A stretch of DNA of 64,000 bases from Asticcacaulis excentricus (GCF_003966695.1 NZ_AP018827.1:806001-870000); one strand, 5' to 3'; positions 45,284 to 54,342 are shown, counted from the stretch's first letter. The notes: a model not told the origin generated them from the sequence alone. Numbers and translations are program-made.

Positions 45284-45991
45284 ATGCGTACGCAGCACGG
45301 CGTCAGTCTCACCTACGGACTTCTGGAAACCCTCGGCCAATCCATTGTTTCCGGCCATTATGACGGTAGCGGTTTTCCGACCGAGGCGGAACTGTGCCAG
45401 CAGTTTTCAGCCAGCCGCACCGTCGCGCGTGAGGCGGTGAAGATGCTGACGGCCAAGGGCCTCTTGAGCGCGCGCCCGCGTCAGGGCACCAAGGTCGAAC
45501 CGGTCAGCCGCTGGAACCTGCTCGATCCGGATGTCACCCGCTGGCTGATGGAGCGCCCCTTTTCCAACACCATCTACCGCGAATTTACCGAGGTGCGTCT
45601 GGCTATTGAGCCGGTCGCCGCCGCCCTGGCCGCCCAGCACGCCGACCGCAAGGACATCAAGGCCATACGCGACGGCCTGAACGGTATGCGCGACCACGCC
45701 GCCGAACACGATCAGGCGCTTGCCGCCGATATCGAATTCCACGTCGCCATCCTGCGCGCGTCGGGCAACCCCTTCTTCTGGCAGCTCCGCGAACTGATCA
45801 ATACGGCGCTGCGCCTGTCGATCGGCGTCACCAACAAGATTTCCGGCCACACCGCCTCCATCCCGGCGCACGAAGCCGTGCTGATCGCCATTGAAAAGGG
45901 CGATGCCGACGGGGCCCTGCACGCCATGCGCGCCATCCTGCTGGAATCGCTGGAACTGATCAAAACCTACGACCCGGCGGTCGGAGAGTAA
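45284..45991 (+). CDS. GntR-family regulator, FadR subfamily (FCD domain)
   Basis: From ATG 45284 the product is 235 residues. The winged helix-turn-helix includes PTEAELCQQFSASRTVAREA and VKMLTAKGLLSARPRQGT. The FCD ligand domain includes EVRLAIEPVAAALAAQHA and DIEFHVAILRASGNPFF. It is divergent from the GH35-GH31 genes, a common setting for a sugar-acid or sugar-responsive regulator. The start is unusual: a dispersed repeat ends one base before ATG and no ribosome site is visible. An in-frame TTG at 45242 lies inside the repeat. Confidence 0.85.
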   Translation: MRTQHGVSLTYGLLETLGQSIVSGHYDGSGFPTEAELCQQFSASRTVAREAVKMLTAKGLLSARPRQGTKVEPVSRWNLLDPDVTRWLMERPFSNTIYREFTEVRLAIEPVAAALAAQHADRKDIKAIRDGLNGMRDHAAEHDQALAADIEFHVAILRASGNPFFWQLRELINTALRLSIGVTNKISGHTASIPAHEAVLIAIEKGDADGALHAMRAILLESLELIKTYDPAVGE

Positions 45992-46051
45992 GCAGGGGCA
46001 CGGCCCCTGCACCCGTTAGTGAGCGCTTGTGAGTCGGCCCCTTTTCTTTCC

Positions 46052-46212
46052 TTACACCTCCCCGCTGGCGGGGAGGGTGTCGGCGCAGCCGACGGGTGGG
46101 GTGGTTAGCCACCTTATCCCGATGCGCACGCGAACCGCGTAACTCAGAACACCCCACCACCATGTCCTCTGGAGGTGGTCCCCCTCCCCGCACGGTGTGC
46201 AGGGAGGTGTAA
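46052..46212. repeat. Family E large intergenic inverted repeat
   Basis: TTACACCTCCC at the left end pairs with GGGAGGTGTAA at the right. Inside are CCTCCCCGC/GCGGGGAGG, TGTCGGC/GCCGACG and GGTGGGGTG/CACCCCACC. It lies between the GntR gene and cckA. Confidence 0.75.
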
Positions 46213-46250
46213 AACAGAAGGGCGCTTCATGGGTCTTATCAGCGCCAAAC

Positions 46251-48404
46251 TCACGCCGCCAGTTGCGCCTTGACCCGTTCGGCCAGCGTCTTGATATCCA
46301 GCGGCTTGGGCAGGAAGGACACGCCCACCTCGTCTTCCAGAAGGTCCGAGAATTCGGCCTCGGCATAGCCCGAAATGAACATCACCGGCACATTGCCAAG
46401 GAAGGGACGCGCCTTTTTGAGCATGGACGGCCCGTCCAGCCCCGGCATGATAACGTCGGAAATCAGCAGGTCAAACTTGTCGCCGCTCTGGATGATGTCG
46501 AGCGCCTCTTCACCGTCCGACGCCTCGGTCACCTCATAGCCGCGCTGACGCAGCAGGCGGGCGGCAATACCGCGCACGATTTCTTCATCTTCGACAAACA
46601 GGATGCGCCCGGCACCGGACATGTCCTTCGGCGTGACCTTGGGCGGAGACGCTGGTGCCGCTTCGACCTTCGGGGCGTCAGGCTTTGCCACGTGCACCTT
46701 GATCGGCAGGAAGATTTTGAAGGTCGCCCCATGCCCCTCAGCGGGTGCCACGACTGAGGCGATGGCGATATGGCCATCGGCCTGGTTGACGATACCATAG
46801 ACGGTCGCCAGCCCCAGACCCGTCCCCTCGCCCAGCGGCTTGGTGGTGAAAAACGGCTCGAACACCTTGGTCATGATCTCTGGGGGGATGCCGGGGCCAT
46901 TGTCCGACACCTCGATCAGGGCCGCGCCCTGCGCCGGCGCCTCGGCCCAGCCCTGCGCTACGGCCTCGGCCTGAGTGAGCGCCGCCGACCGGATTTTGAC
47001 GCGCCCGCCACCGGAGGCGTGCACCGCATCGCGCGCATTGACGACCAGGTTCATCACCGCCATCTCCATCTGGCCCTTGTCGGCGTGGATGTCGGGCAGG
47101 TCACGGCCATATTCGGTTTCGAGCTTCACATCCTCACGCATCAGACGGCGCAGCAGCACCTCGGATTCGGAGATCAGTTCGCCCAGATTCAGCGTGACGC
47201 GCTTGACCGTCTGCTTGCGCGAAAAGGCCAGCAGCTTGCGCACCAGATCCTCGGCGCGCGTCGAAATCTGCCGGATTTCGTTCAGCCCGCCATAGGAGGG
47301 GTCGCCCAGTGGGTGGTTGTGCAGCAGGTCTTCGACGCGCAGCTTGAGCCCGGTCAAAAGGTTATTGAGATCGTGCGCCACGCCGCCGGCGAACTGCCCG
47401 ATGGCCTGCATCTTCTGCACCTGCGCCAGAGACTGCTCCAGTTGCTTCTGCTCGCTGATGTCGAACAGATAGAGCATGAAGCCGCCCGGCGTGTGGGCCA
47501 GACGCACCTGAAGCGGCAAGTCTTTGTTCGACAGCAGCTTGACCTCAAAAGCGGTCTTTTTGGCATCGAGCTTGGCCTGCGCCTCTTCGCGCGAGGCGGC
47601 GTCGATCAGGTCACCCCACACCTTGCCGGTCAAATCCGCCACCGAGCCGCCCATCAGGCGCGTAAACACCGGATTGACGCGGGTAATTTTCGCCGTCAGC
47701 AGGGTGTCGCCTTCCAGCAAGGCCTGACCAAAAGGCGCATCCGACCCGTCAAACGCCGGAGCGACAGAGGGTTGCACCACAATGGCTTCCGCCTCTTCCG
47801 CTGTGTCTATGCCCTCGGCAACCGGCAGTTCATGATTGAGCAGAAGCCCGGTCCCCAGCACGCCTTGCGAGGCCGCACGCACCAGCACGCGCTCATCACC
47901 CAGACGCGACAACAGCATTTCAAAATCAAAGCTGCCCAGTCGCACCAGCGCGCGGCTATGGCCCTGCGCACGGGCTTCGCGCATGGCGACGAACAGCGCC
48001 GCGCTGCCGTCTCCGGCGGGCAGGCGCTTCTCATTGCCGCCCGCGTCGCGCCAGGCGGGGTTGGTGGCGCTCAGACGTCCGTCAAAACTGGCGATCGCCG
48101 CCGGTTCGGCCAGCGCCTCGACCAGAGCCGTAACGCCCGGTCCCTGAGCGTCCGCTTCGTCGTCGTGCCCGAAGGCGAACAGCGCCACCGACACCACCGC
48201 CCCCATCACGATGACGAGGATGGTCAAAACGACGCCTACCGGCAATTCCCCCGCGATGAACCAGAAGGCGGCACAGGCGCAGACCACGATGATCCCCACC
48301 ACCGTCAGGGCCAGAGGCGACGCAAAGTCGCGCAACCGCTCCAGCAGGTTTTTGGGCACAGCAGCGGGCGTATGAGCCGATGTTTGGGCGGGCGACGAAG
48401 ACAA
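46251..48404 (-). CDS. cckA: Cell-cycle hybrid histidine kinase CckA
   Basis: The 717-residue product has two N-terminal membrane helices (about residues 30-80), a PAS-like region (about 90-320), the H-box [20 protein letters not shown] with His near 344, the ATPase domain ([31 protein letters not shown]), and a C-terminal receiver with [12 protein letters not shown] and phospho-acceptor [11 protein letters not shown] (Asp near 650). This is the CckA layout; it phosphorylates ChpT and thus CtrA and CpdR. It starts with TTG (48404) after GAGAGG. The flagellar neighbours include genes with CtrA boxes, so kinase and targets are linked. Confidence 0.95.
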   Translation of the reverse strand: MSSSPAQTSAHTPAAVPKNLLERLRDFASPLALTVVGIIVVCACAAFWFIAGELPVGVVLTILVIVMGAVVSVALFAFGHDDEADAQGPGVTALVEALAEPAAIASFDGRLSATNPAWRDAGGNEKRLPAGDGSAALFVAMREARAQGHSRALVRLGSFDFEMLLSRLGDERVLVRAASQGVLGTGLLLNHELPVAEGIDTAEEAEAIVVQPSVAPAFDGSDAPFGQALLEGDTLLTAKITRVNPVFTRLMGGSVADLTGKVWGDLIDAASREEAQAKLDAKKTAFEVKLLSNKDLPLQVRLAHTPGGFMLYLFDISEQKQLEQSLAQVQKMQAIGQFAGGVAHDLNNLLTGLKLRVEDLLHNHPLGDPSYGGLNEIRQISTRAEDLVRKLLAFSRKQTVKRVTLNLGELISESEVLLRRLMREDVKLETEYGRDLPDIHADKGQMEMAVMNLVVNARDAVHASGGGRVKIRSAALTQAEAVAQGWAEAPAQGAALIEVSDNGPGIPPEIMTKVFEPFFTTKPLGEGTGLGLATVYGIVNQADGHIAIASVVAPAEGHGATFKIFLPIKVHVAKPDAPKVEAAPASPPKVTPKDMSGAGRILFVEDEEIVRGIAARLLRQRGYEVTEASDGEEALDIIQSGDKFDLLISDVIMPGLDGPSMLKKARPFLGNVPVMFISGYAEAEFSDLLEDEVGVSFLPKPLDIKTLAERVKAQLAA

Positions 48405-48477
48405 GGCGAAAACCTCTCACCAAAACGAATCGCTGGAGTTTAACCTAATTTGCGAATCCTGCCCGGATTTCGCTCCG

Positions 48478-48580
48478 GAGCGATGTGCGGAAAAGTGTGA
48501 GCGGTTTTTCGAAAAAACATCGCGACAAAACAAAAATTTAGAGCGAAATGGCGACTCCACTCAAAGTCATTTCACTCTAA
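48478..48580 (-). repeat. Family B dispersed repeat, copy 3
   Basis: Read on the minus strand: TTAGAGTGAAATGACTTTG pairs with CATTTCGCTCTAA, then ATTTTTGTTTTGTCGCG and AAAAACCGCTCACACTTTTC. Its first bases contain the TAG stop of flhB (48579-48577). Confidence 0.85.
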
Positions 48581-49644
48581 AACCCCCGTCGCTTGCGCAC
48601 CATGACGAAGGAGATGATCTTGGCCACGGCCTGAAAATGCGTTTCGGGGATGATCTCATCGACGTCAATGGCGGCATAAAGCGCGCGCGCCAGCGGCGGG
48701 TCTTCGACAATAGCGATGTCGTGTTCGCCCGCCACCTCGCGGATTTTCAAGGCCAGTGTATCCACCCCCTTGGCCACGCACAGCGGCGCGGGCGTTTCCT
48801 CATCATAGCGTAGGGCCACGGCGTAGTGGGTCGGGTTGGTGATCACCACCGTCGCCTTGGGGACATTGGCCATCATGCGCTGGCGCGACTTTTCCATGCG
48901 GATCTGCTTCAGACGGCCCTTGACGTGCGGGTCGCCTTCGGTCTGCTTGTATTCGTCCTTGACCTCGGTCTTGGTCATCTTCATGCGCTGAGAGAAGCGG
49001 AACTTCTGGATGAAGTAATCGGCCCCACCTTCCAGCGCCATGAACAGGCACACCGCCACCGCCAGTGAGAAAAACACCTCCTTGGCATAGGGCAGGACCA
49101 TCAGCGGCGACGCACCAGCCAGCCCCGCCACATCGACCGCCCGCCCCTTGAGGATCATCCAGGTAATCACGCCCACGGCGATCAGCTTGATCACCGTCTT
49201 GGCGAACTGGATCAGGGCATCAACACCAAACAGGCGCTTGAAGCCCGCCATGGGGTTGAGCTTGGAAAAGTCGGGCTTGAGCTTTTCGGTGCTGAACATA
49301 AGGCCGGTCTGGGCCAGACTGCCTATGGCCCCGGCGGCACCGGCCACCAGCAGGATCAGGGCGATGATCGGCAGGACCTGCCCCATCAGGTGGTTGGCGA
49401 TGGTCAGACCGCCATCCCCCATCAGCGAGTCGCGCAACAGGTGTGGCGCAGCGACGAATACGCGCAACGTCTCGGTCAGCGACAGGGCTATCTTGTCGCC
49501 ATAGAGCATGACCAAGGCGCACGCCGCGATCAGCGACAGGGCCTGAGGGACGTCGGCGGATTTGGCAACGTCGCCTTTCTTTCGCGCCTCTTCGAGTTTT
49601 CGGGCCGAGGCCTCTTCTGTCTTGTCTTCGCCTTCGTCTGCCAC
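48577..49644 (-). CDS. flhB: Flagellar export apparatus protein FlhB
   Basis: The 355-residue product has four membrane helices in its first two thirds and a cytoplasmic C-domain with the autocleavage motif NPTH at about residues 270-273 (VVITNPTHYAVAL). It controls export substrate switching. GTG at 49644 abuts the fliR stop with no gap. The TAG stop lies inside a family B repeat. Confidence 0.96.
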   Translation of the reverse strand: MADEGEDKTEEASARKLEEARKKGDVAKSADVPQALSLIAACALVMLYGDKIALSLTETLRVFVAAPHLLRDSLMGDGGLTIANHLMGQVLPIIALILLVAGAAGAIGSLAQTGLMFSTEKLKPDFSKLNPMAGFKRLFGVDALIQFAKTVIKLIAVGVITWMILKGRAVDVAGLAGASPLMVLPYAKEVFFSLAVAVCLFMALEGGADYFIQKFRFSQRMKMTKTEVKDEYKQTEGDPHVKGRLKQIRMEKSRQRMMANVPKATVVITNPTHYAVALRYDEETPAPLCVAKGVDTLALKIREVAGEHDIAIVEDPPLARALYAAIDVDEIIPETHFQAVAKIISFVMVRKRRGF

Positions 49645-50460
49645 CTAAGCACCTCTTACAAATAGGCGCAGGAATTCCTCATAGTGCTGAAGGAAGACCA
49701 GACCGGTGCCGCCCAGACTGAGGGCGAAGATGGCCAGCCCCAGCAGAACGCTGACCGGGGTGACCGCGAAGAAGATGGGAAAGGCCGGCATGATGCGGCC
49801 GATAAAACCGGCGGCGACATTGATAATCAGGCCGAAGACCAGGATAGGCGTCGTCATCTGGATGGCCAGCATGAAGGTATCGCCCACCGTGCGGATCATC
49901 AGTTGCGTCGCGTCACCCACCATGACCGGGCGCATCGGCGGAAACACCCAGTAGGAGTCCCGCATTCCGGCGATGAACAGGTGGTGCAGATTGGTGGCAT
50001 AGATCAGCACCAGCCCCAGCATGGCCAGAAAGGTGCCGATCGAGGTTGAGGGCTGGGCCTGCGCCGGATTGGCGGTTTGGGCAAAGGACAGGGTGGTTTG
50101 CAGCGACACCACCTCGCCCGCAATGGCCAGTGCCCCCAAAAAAGTGCGCATCAACATCCCCAGCATCAGGCCAATCACCGCCTCATGGAGGATAAGCCCG
50201 GCCATGGCCCCCAGCTTGGGTGGCAAGGCGGGCATTTGCGACTGCACCACCGGCACCAGCATCAGGGTGAAGACAAAGGCAAAGGACAGACGCATACGCG
50301 GCGGCACGGCCTGATCCCCCAGCCCCGGAATGAGGACCGCCACCGACCCCACGCGCACAAAGATCAGCATGGCGGTAAACACCACCTGCGACGTACCGAA
50401 GAAGGAGGTGACTTCGGTCGGGAAATCCGGAGCGGGCGTAACGGGGATCATAACCGCCAC
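49645..50460 (-). CDS. fliR: Flagellar export apparatus protein FliR
   Basis: The 271-residue product is a six-helix integral membrane protein with FliR landmarks: FVRVGSVAVLIPGLGDQAVPPRMRLSFAFVFT and MLGMLMRTFLGALAIAGEVVS. It is part of the FliPQR export gate. It lies 33 bp after fliQ and directly before flhB. Confidence 0.95.
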   Translation of the reverse strand: MAVMIPVTPAPDFPTEVTSFFGTSQVVFTAMLIFVRVGSVAVLIPGLGDQAVPPRMRLSFAFVFTLMLVPVVQSQMPALPPKLGAMAGLILHEAVIGLMLGMLMRTFLGALAIAGEVVSLQTTLSFAQTANPAQAQPSTSIGTFLAMLGLVLIYATNLHHLFIAGMRDSYWVFPPMRPVMVGDATQLMIRTVGDTFMLAIQMTTPILVFGLIINVAAGFIGRIMPAFPIFFAVTPVSVLLGLAIFALSLGGTGLVFLQHYEEFLRLFVRGA

Positions 50461-50493
50461 CTATGACGCGATTCTTGCCGCTCAGACAGCGCG

Positions 50494-50757
50494 TCAGATG
50501 CCCGCGATCTTGGTAGCGATTTCCTTCATGAAGCCGGACAACAGCGCCCCCATCAGCGGCAGGACGAGCAGCAGGGTCACGAAGACCGCGATGATCTTGG
50601 GGGCGTAGATCAGGGTCTGTTCCTGAATCTGGGTCAGGGCCTGAAACAGGCCGATCACCACACCGACGATGAGACCGACGATCAGAACCGGGGCACAGAG
50701 CTGAATGGTCAGCCAGATGGCGTCGCGTCCGACGCTGAGAACTTCCGTACCGGTCAT
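50494..50757 (-). CDS. fliQ: Flagellar export apparatus protein FliQ
   Basis: From ATG 50757 the product is 87 residues with two membrane helices and the signatures PVLIVGLIVGVVIGLFQALTQIQEQTL and APKIIAVFVTLLLVLPLMG. It is the first gene of fliQ-fliR-flhB. A perfect CtrA box lies 69 bp upstream, as in Caulobacter where fliQ is a classic CtrA target. Confidence 0.96.
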   Translation of the reverse strand: MTGTEVLSVGRDAIWLTIQLCAPVLIVGLIVGVVIGLFQALTQIQEQTLIYAPKIIAVFVTLLLVLPLMGALLSGFMKEIATKIAGI

Positions 50758-50825
50758 GAAAATCGCCCTACACTTAAAGCCACGGACCCCACCGACCCGC
50801 TGGGCACATTTTGCCGGGAGTGTGG

Positions 50826-50840
50826 TTAATTTTTCATTAA
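50826..50840. promoter_or_regulatory. CtrA-binding site upstream of fliQ
   Basis: TTAA (50826-50829), seven bases TTTTTCA, TTAA (50837-50840): the full CtrA consensus. It is 69 bp before fliQ and 87 bp before the divergent lipoprotein gene. Confidence 0.88.
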
Positions 50841-50926
50841 GCGTGGCACGGCCATTCCTTTCCAGATTGCCATAAGCAAACAAACTGCTATCTTGCGATG
50901 TATTCGGAGACTTTCGGGGGATATCT

Positions 50927-51571
50927 ATGCGTTTTCAGCTTTTGCTTTGCTGCGCGTTCAGCTCGTTTCTGGCCTCATGTAATGCCCCAACCACCTCGGA
51001 AGAAGACCCTGTCGCCGAAGCGCCTGCGGCTGAAGCCAGCGCCCCGCCCGCGCCAGCCTTGTATTTCTGGTACACCAAAGACAGTATCACTATAGAAAAC
51101 AAGGACACGCGCCCTATCGAACTGCAGCGCCTTGTCGTTAACAGGGTTGAAAACGATAGCGATTGCGACATCAAAATATTCAAAAAAATTCCGCCACAGG
51201 CTAAGGAAAAAGTCAGCGTTCCCAGTTGCGGAAACTTTACGCATGTTCAGGCGATCACAAATTTGGGGAATGTCGAAGAATCTCCCGACTATCTAATCGC
51301 TAACACCACGCTAACGGTCGGAACACGTTTGAATTACAGCAATGACAAATACGAACAGATCATCACCTTTTTTAACAATGGTCCCGATCGGGTTACACTG
51401 AACAAGATCGTACTGAACGAACAACAAAACGATCCGAAATGTGCAATAAAAATATTCAAAACAATCGAAGCAAATTCTTACGAAACCGTGGTTGCTGATG
51501 ATTGCGGCAAAATATCTAAAGCATCTGTTGAAACGGACATCGGCAGCTTCAACAGCGTTTTCAACAATTGA
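50927..51571 (+). CDS. Lipoprotein with two tandem repeat units, inserted in the flagellar cluster
   Basis: ATG at 50927 starts a 214-residue product with a lipobox (FLASC), an acidic Ala/Pro linker to about residue 45, and two related units. Unit 1 has IELQRLVVNRVENDSDCDIK and VPSCGNFTHVQAI; unit 2 has VTLNKIVLNEQQNDPKCAIK and VADDCGKISKASV. Each unit has two cysteines that could form a disulfide. It lies on the opposite strand to fliE and fliQ and ends one base before the fliE stop codon. Composition is more AT-rich than its neighbours. No family recognised; it shares the intergenic CtrA box with fliQ. Confidence 0.75.
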   Translation: MRFQLLLCCAFSSFLASCNAPTTSEEDPVAEAPAAEASAPPAPALYFWYTKDSITIENKDTRPIELQRLVVNRVENDSDCDIKIFKKIPPQAKEKVSVPSCGNFTHVQAITNLGNVEESPDYLIANTTLTVGTRLNYSNDKYEQIITFFNNGPDRVTLNKIVLNEQQNDPKCAIKIFKTIEANSYETVVADDCGKISKASVETDIGSFNSVFNN

Positions 51572-51880
51572 TCAGATCGGCATTCTCAGGATTTCCTGAT
51601 AGGCGCTGATGACCTGATCGCGGATAGCGATGACGCTTTCCAGCGACGCCTCAGCGGTGGCCACAGCGGTCACCGCGTCGATCAACTCAGCCTTGCCCTG
51701 CGAATGCGCGATCATCTGCGACTCGGCGTTCTGGGTCGATTTCATCGTCTGTTCCATGGCCCCGTTCAGGACCTTGGAAAAAGCCGCCCCCACATCGTGC
51801 GTGCGCGAACCCTCTTCGTGCAGGCCGGAGACCTGTTTCTGAACGGCCCCGTAGGCCTTGGCGACAAGCATGGGGTTCAT
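51572..51880 (-). CDS. fliE: Flagellar hook-basal body protein FliE
   Basis: The 102-residue product has the FliE pattern AAFSKVLNGAMEQTMKSTQNAE, with ELIDAVTAVATAEASLESVIAIRDQVISAYQEILRMPI at the end (quoted here only as the family C-terminal helix, key residues A-Y-Q-E-I-x-R-M). It links the MS ring to the proximal rod. Eleven bases separate it from flgC. Confidence 0.95.
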   Translation of the reverse strand: MNPMLVAKAYGAVQKQVSGLHEEGSRTHDVGAAFSKVLNGAMEQTMKSTQNAESQMIAHSQGKAELIDAVTAVATAEASLESVIAIRDQVISAYQEILRMPI

Positions 51881-51891
51881 TTATCGAGCCT

Positions 51892-52314
51892 CTAACGCTT
51901 CAGGATATCGAGCGTCTTCTGCTCCATAGAGCGAGTCGTCTCGATGACATTGAGATTCGCCTCATAGGCCCGCTGCGCGTCGCGCATATCCATGCTCTGA
52001 ATCAGACTTTTGACATTGGGCCGTTTGACATAGCCATTGGCGTCGGCGGCCGGGTGGCTGGGGTCGTACTCCTCCTCAAACGGCGTCTCATCGGGCCGCA
52101 CAGCCGCCAGCTTGACGCCCATGGCGCCGTCTATCTTGGTCGCTTCAAACACCGGAATCTGGTTGCGATAAGGGTCACCGCCGGGGGTCTTGGCCAGCGA
52201 GTCGGCATTGGCGATGTTTTCCGCGATAATGCGCATGCGCGCCTGCTGCGCCCTGAGCGCGCTGGCGGCGACCGAAAGGGTCGGATGGGTGTCAGTCGTC
52301 TTGTTAATCGGCAT
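51892..52314 (-). CDS. flgC: Flagellar proximal rod protein FlgC
   Basis: The 140-residue product has the rod-protein N-terminal helix ASALRAQQARMRIIAENIAN, the insertion with YDPSHPAADANGYVKRPNV, and the C-terminal helix AYEANLNVIETTRSM. Length and motifs are normal for FlgC. It follows flgB by 17 bp. Confidence 0.96.
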   Translation of the reverse strand: MPINKTTDTHPTLSVAASALRAQQARMRIIAENIANADSLAKTPGGDPYRNQIPVFEATKIDGAMGVKLAAVRPDETPFEEEYDPSHPAADANGYVKRPNVKSLIQSMDMRDAQRAYEANLNVIETTRSMEQKTLDILKR

Positions 52315-52331
52315 TGTGTGCGCCCTCTAAC

Positions 52332-52745
52332 CTATCTACCCGGTGCCTTACCTGCCATGCGGATCAGGCCCAGCGACTTCTGGTAAAAGCCCAGAGCCGC
52401 CTCATACTGCATCCGGCTTTCGGCCATTTTGAGCATTTGTTCTTCCAGCACGACCGAATTGCCGTCCATGGTGGTTTCGGAATCCGGCGAAACCACCGCC
52501 TTGGGCGCAAAGCTTCCGCCGCCTTCGACATTCATGTGCCCGGCATTGGTCACGCTGAGGCCCAGTCCGGTCTGTTCCTGCTGCCCTTTGAGGACGGAGG
52601 CAAAATCGAGAGCCTTGAGGTCGCGCGGCTTGAAACCCGGCGTCGAGGCATTGGCCACGTTCTGCGCCACCAGCTTCTGGCGCTGACCCAGCCAGGTCAT
52701 CTTCTCTTTCAGCGCCCCAAGGAGGCCGATATTTTCCGTGCTCAT
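52332..52745 (-). CDS. flgB: Flagellar proximal rod protein FlgB
   Basis: The 137-residue product opens with LGALKEKMTWLGQRQKLVAQ and NVANASTPGFKPRDLKALDF, the FlgB hallmark, and ends with a helical YEAALGFYQKSLGLIRMA. It is the first gene of flgB-flgC-fliE. The CtrA box at 52817-52831 lies 72 bp upstream. Confidence 0.95.
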   Translation of the reverse strand: MSTENIGLLGALKEKMTWLGQRQKLVAQNVANASTPGFKPRDLKALDFASVLKGQQEQTGLGLSVTNAGHMNVEGGGSFAPKAVVSPDSETTMDGNSVVLEEQMLKMAESRMQYEAALGFYQKSLGLIRMAGKAPGR

Positions 52746-52816
52746 GCGCGATGCCTTACCTGTCCGCTGCGACTCAGCCTATGCAGAGCGGCAGGCAAAA
52801 TATGCCCCCTTGTTGG

Positions 52817-52831
52817 TTAACGAGGCTTTAA
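52817..52831. promoter_or_regulatory. CtrA-binding site between flgB and fliO
   Basis: TTAA (52817-52820), seven bases CGAGGCT, TTAA (52828-52831): a full CtrA consensus placed between the divergent flgB-flgC-fliE and fliO-fliP units. One site could control both. Confidence 0.87.
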
Positions 52832-52882
52832 GGCCTTGTGCCGCATATCGGGGCGGTGGTCGCGTATGGAGGGGTTGGCCCG

Positions 52883-53203
52883 ATGGATGTCTTTTTAAGT
52901 CTGTTGCGGGCGGCCTTTGCGCTGGCCATCGTTCTGGGGCTGGTGCTGGGCCTCGCCTATGCCCTGCGGCGCTATGCACCGCAACTGCTGGCGCGCTTTC
53001 AGGGAGAGCGTGGGGAGCGCCGCCTGAGCGTTGTCGAAACCCTCGTCCTCGATCCGGCGCGGCGTCTCGTGCTGGTGCGCGTCGATGATGAGGAGCGCCT
53101 GCTGCTGCTGGGCGAAGGGCAGGAACTGATCGAGCCGCGCCAACTGCCCGCGCCCAAGCCGAAACCTGCCCCTGCGCCCACCGTCAATCGGCCGGTGCTG
53201 TGA
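52883..53203 (+). CDS. fliO: Flagellar biosynthetic protein FliO
   Basis: From ATG 52883 the product is 106 residues: one N-terminal membrane helix (AAFALAIVLGLVLGLAYAL), then the FliO cytoplasmic domain (LSVVETLVLDPARRLVLVRV, ERLLLLGEGQELIEP) and a proline-rich end. FliO helps assemble the FliP ring. It is followed by fliP with overlapping stop and start (TGATG). Confidence 0.85.
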   Translation: MDVFLSLLRAAFALAIVLGLVLGLAYALRRYAPQLLARFQGERGERRLSVVETLVLDPARRLVLVRVDDEERLLLLGEGQELIEPRQLPAPKPKPAPAPTVNRPVL

Positions 53204-54009
53204 TGCGGATGCCCGACCTTTTTCGTCAGTTCGGCAAGCCAATGCGCAAACGCGACTATGCCGTGACCCTGCTGGGCGGCATTCTCGGTTTCGCCCTAAT
53301 GATCTTCCCCGGCGACGTGCTGGCGCAGTCGGTCAATCTTGATCTGGGGCAAGGCGGCACGCTGACGGCGCGCGTCGTGCAGATGCTGGGGCTTTTGACC
53401 GTCCTGTCGCTGGCGCCGTCCATCGTCATCATGACCACCTCCTTCATCCGCATCGTGGTGGTGCTGTCCCTGCTCAGAACGGCGCTGGGCCTGCAACAGA
53501 GTCCGCCCAATGCGGTGCTGATCTCGCTGGCCATGTTCCTGTCGGCGGTGGTGATGGCCCCCACCTATCAGGCGGCCTATGACGCCGGCATCCGCCCGCT
53601 GATGGATCAGGAGATGGAGATGCCGCAGGCCTTCGACGCGGCCTCCGAACCGGTCAAGACCTTTATGCTGTCTCAGGTCGATGCGGGCGATCTCAACCTG
53701 TTTATCCGCCTGTCCAAGGTCGAAAAGCCCAAGGACAATATGGACCTGCCGATCACGGTCATCACGCCGGCCTTTATGATTTCGGAACTGAAGACGGCGT
53801 TTATGATCGGCTTCTTCCTCTTCTTGCCGTTTCTGGTGATCGACCTCGTCGTCGCCTCGGTGCTGATGAGCATGGGGATGATGATGCTGCCGCCGGTGGT
53901 GGTGTCGTTGCCGTTCAAGCTGATCTTCTTCGTGCTGGTTGATGGCTGGCGGCTGGTGTGCGGTTCATTGGTCGAGAGCTTTACCAAGGCCGGGGGCGCG
54001 GGGGGATAG
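53203..54009 (+). CDS. fliP: Flagellar export apparatus protein FliP
   Basis: From ATG 53203 (one-base overlap with the fliO TGA; a GTG one codon earlier is possible) the product is 268 residues. FliP signatures are LAPSIVIMTTSFIRIVVVLS, LLRTALGLQQSPPNAVLISL, and FMISELKTAFMIGFFLFLPF with LVIDLVVASVLMSMGMMMLPP. A cleaved signal region lies near residues 18-42. It is the core of the FliPQR gate. Confidence 0.96.
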   Translation: MRMPDLFRQFGKPMRKRDYAVTLLGGILGFALMIFPGDVLAQSVNLDLGQGGTLTARVVQMLGLLTVLSLAPSIVIMTTSFIRIVVVLSLLRTALGLQQSPPNAVLISLAMFLSAVVMAPTYQAAYDAGIRPLMDQEMEMPQAFDAASEPVKTFMLSQVDAGDLNLFIRLSKVEKPKDNMDLPITVITPAFMISELKTAFMIGFFLFLPFLVIDLVVASVLMSMGMMMLPPVVVSLPFKLIFFVLVDGWRLVCGSLVESFTKAGGAGG

Positions 54010-54342
54010 ATGAGACTCATCGACGATAAATTCGAGCGACTGGGTCAGGACACCCTTTTCTATCGGCACGGTCGGCATCGACCGGCCTATCGCCTGAAGG
54101 ACGAGGCGCAAGCCATCGCCATTCGCAAAGCCTTGCTGAGCGGCTATGCCCTCATGCTCATGCAAATCGTGAGCGTGCCGATACTGGTCTTTATGATCTG
54201 GATGCTCGACTCCCAAAATCCGCCCTGGTGGATATTACTGACGACCTTGCCGGGATTTGGCTTTACCTTCTCGATGATCCGTAACCGCCTCAATGACCTC
54301 CTCAAGGATACGCCCCGGCTGGACACATCTATTGTTGATTGA
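54010..54342 (+). CDS. Small membrane protein, unknown function, downstream of fliP
   Basis: ATG follows the fliP TAG directly, so the two are translated from one message. The 110-residue product has a basic soluble head (residues 1-40), two membrane helices (YALMLMQIVSVPILVFMIWM and a second around 72-90), and a charged tail. No family recognised. A link to export-gate assembly is possible only by position. Confidence 0.65.
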   Translation: MRLIDDKFERLGQDTLFYRHGRHRPAYRLKDEAQAIAIRKALLSGYALMLMQIVSVPILVFMIWMLDSQNPPWWILLTTLPGFGFTFSMIRNRLNDLLKDTPRLDTSIVD

